The position numbers and the translations under genes were made by a program. Positions 6,137-6,650 of a DNA stretch of 6,650 nt are shown here, in pieces. Below the pieces are notes generated by a model. The model worked only from the letters and a program-made list of their open reading frames with translations. It did not search any database and had not been told where the DNA came from. This stretch comes from an uncultured Bacilli bacterium (GTDB lineage Bacteria > Bacillota_I > Bacilli_A > RF39 > UBA660). The first letter of the stretch is position 1; each line of letters begins with the position of its first letter. The stretch spans positions 1 to 6,650 of the forward strand of contig CALVIQ010000006.1 in assembly GCA_944331815.1 (NCBI GenBank), written 5' to 3'.

Positions 6137-6589
6137 TTAATCTAAAAAGTTATCATCGATTGATACACTATCACCAAAATCAGCAAAAGGATCATTATCG
6201 ATATTAACATCATTAGATGGTTGTTGGAAATCATATGGAGTAGTAGATACATTATTTGTTCTACCTTGTGCTTGAGCTCTTGATTCTAAAAATCTTACAT
6301 TATCAGCTTGCACATCCATTGAATATCTTTTATTACCATCTTTATCTGTGTAATTACTTGTTTGAAGTCTTCCTTCAACAGAAACTAAACTACCTTTATC
6401 TAAATATTGGCAAATATTTTCTGCTTGTTTTCTCCAAGCAACAGTATTAATGAAGTCAGTTCTTTTTTCTCCATTGGCGCTTGGAATACCATCTACTGCT
6501 ACAGAAAAACGAGTATATGGCAAATTAGAATTAGTATATCTTAATTCTGGTTTAGCAGTTAATCTTCCTACTAATAAAACTCTATTCAT
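6137..6589 (-). CDS. ssb: Single-stranded DNA-binding protein SSB
   Basis: A 150-residue SSB that coats single-stranded DNA during replication, recombination and repair and recruits partner proteins. The OB-fold domain covers about 1-105 with the hallmarks MNRVLLVGRLTAKPELRYT, FINTVAWRKQAEN and GSLVSVEGRLQTSNY. It is followed by a Q/N/T-rich linker (about 106-130) and an acidic tail. The tail ends S-I-D-D-N-F-L-D instead of the usual DDxPF-type tip, so the last residue is Asp, not Phe. The open frame is clean up to the TAA, so this does not look like a sequencing frameshift. The start is set by AAGGAGG 4 bases before the ATG. It is co-transcribed with rpsF (9 bases upstream) and rpsR (12 bases downstream). 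Confidence 0.98.
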   Translation of the reverse strand: MNRVLLVGRLTAKPELRYTNSNLPYTRFSVAVDGIPSANGEKRTDFINTVAWRKQAENICQYLDKGSLVSVEGRLQTSNYTDKDGNKRYSMDVQADNVRFLESRAQAQGRTNNVSTTPYDFQQPSNDVNIDNDPFADFGDSVSIDDNFLD

Positions 6590-6598
6590 ATTTCCTCC

Positions 6599-6650
6599 TT
6601 AGTCTTCGATTTTTGTAATCAAATGACGAATGATGTCTTGTGAATTTCTA
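6599..6650 (-). CDS. rpsF: 30S ribosomal protein S6 (only the C-terminal end is in the window)
   Basis: The last 16 codons and TAA (6601-6599) of a minus-strand frame reading R-N-S-Q-D-I-I-R-H-L-I-T-K-I-E-D. This fits the S6 C-terminus (pattern RN-x-x-x-IRHL-x-x-K-x-x-x). Immediate linkage to ssb and rpsR in the standard order makes the assignment strong although the piece is short. The gene begins beyond the right edge. Its stop codon overlaps the first bases of the ssb ribosome binding site. Confidence 0.9.
   Translation of the reverse strand, partial: RNSQDIIRHLITKIED

Overview
This 6.65-kb window is low-GC bacterial chromosome, and every convincing gene lies on the minus strand. The ribosomal gene blocks (rpsF-ssb-rpsR at the right edge, rpsJ at the left), strong AAGGAGG-type ribosome binding sites, TTGaca/TATAAT promoters and T-tailed hairpin terminators point to Bacillota. 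The extreme AT richness suggests an Erysipelotrichia/RF39-like or Mollicutes-related lineage, but I cannot place it further. Tryptophan is encoded by TGG wherever I checked (for example in both Walker A motifs), so the standard bacterial code applies and TGA is a stop.

Layout in transcription order (right to left): the 3' end of rpsF (S6), ssb and rpsR (S18) form the classic S6-SSB-S18 operon, closed by a hairpin terminator that overlaps the rpsR stop codon. Next is a tightly coupled pair, a DUF488-type protein and a U32-family protein of the RlhA/tRNA-hydroxylation superfamily, with 2 bases between them. Then come two tandem, paralogous COG1373-type ATPases (AAA_14 ATPase core plus DUF4143 C-terminal region with PD-(D/E)xK-like residues). 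The second ends in a strong terminator. Finally a consensus promoter with phased A-tracts drives a structured 5' leader and rpsJ (S10), the usual first gene of the large S10 ribosomal protein operon.

The ribosomal and SSB genes are housekeeping. The U32 protein probably modifies RNA. The two ATPases are the accessory part: they sit between conserved blocks, look less AT-rich than the U32 gene beside them, and have no established cellular role.

The most notable structure not explained by the genes is a pair of regulatory-looking arrays. Each ATPase gene is preceded by three tandem imperfect 23-bp direct repeats that run into its promoter (1831-1899 and 3183-3251). Period and copy number are identical, but the conserved cores differ: ACGGAAT/ACGGGAT before one gene and TGTAAAA before the other. 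This suggests gene-specific, possibly autoregulatory, operator arrays for a paralogous ATPase pair. No gap between genes exceeds 300 bases; the longest (281-508) holds the rpsJ leader, its promoter and the terminator of the preceding gene.
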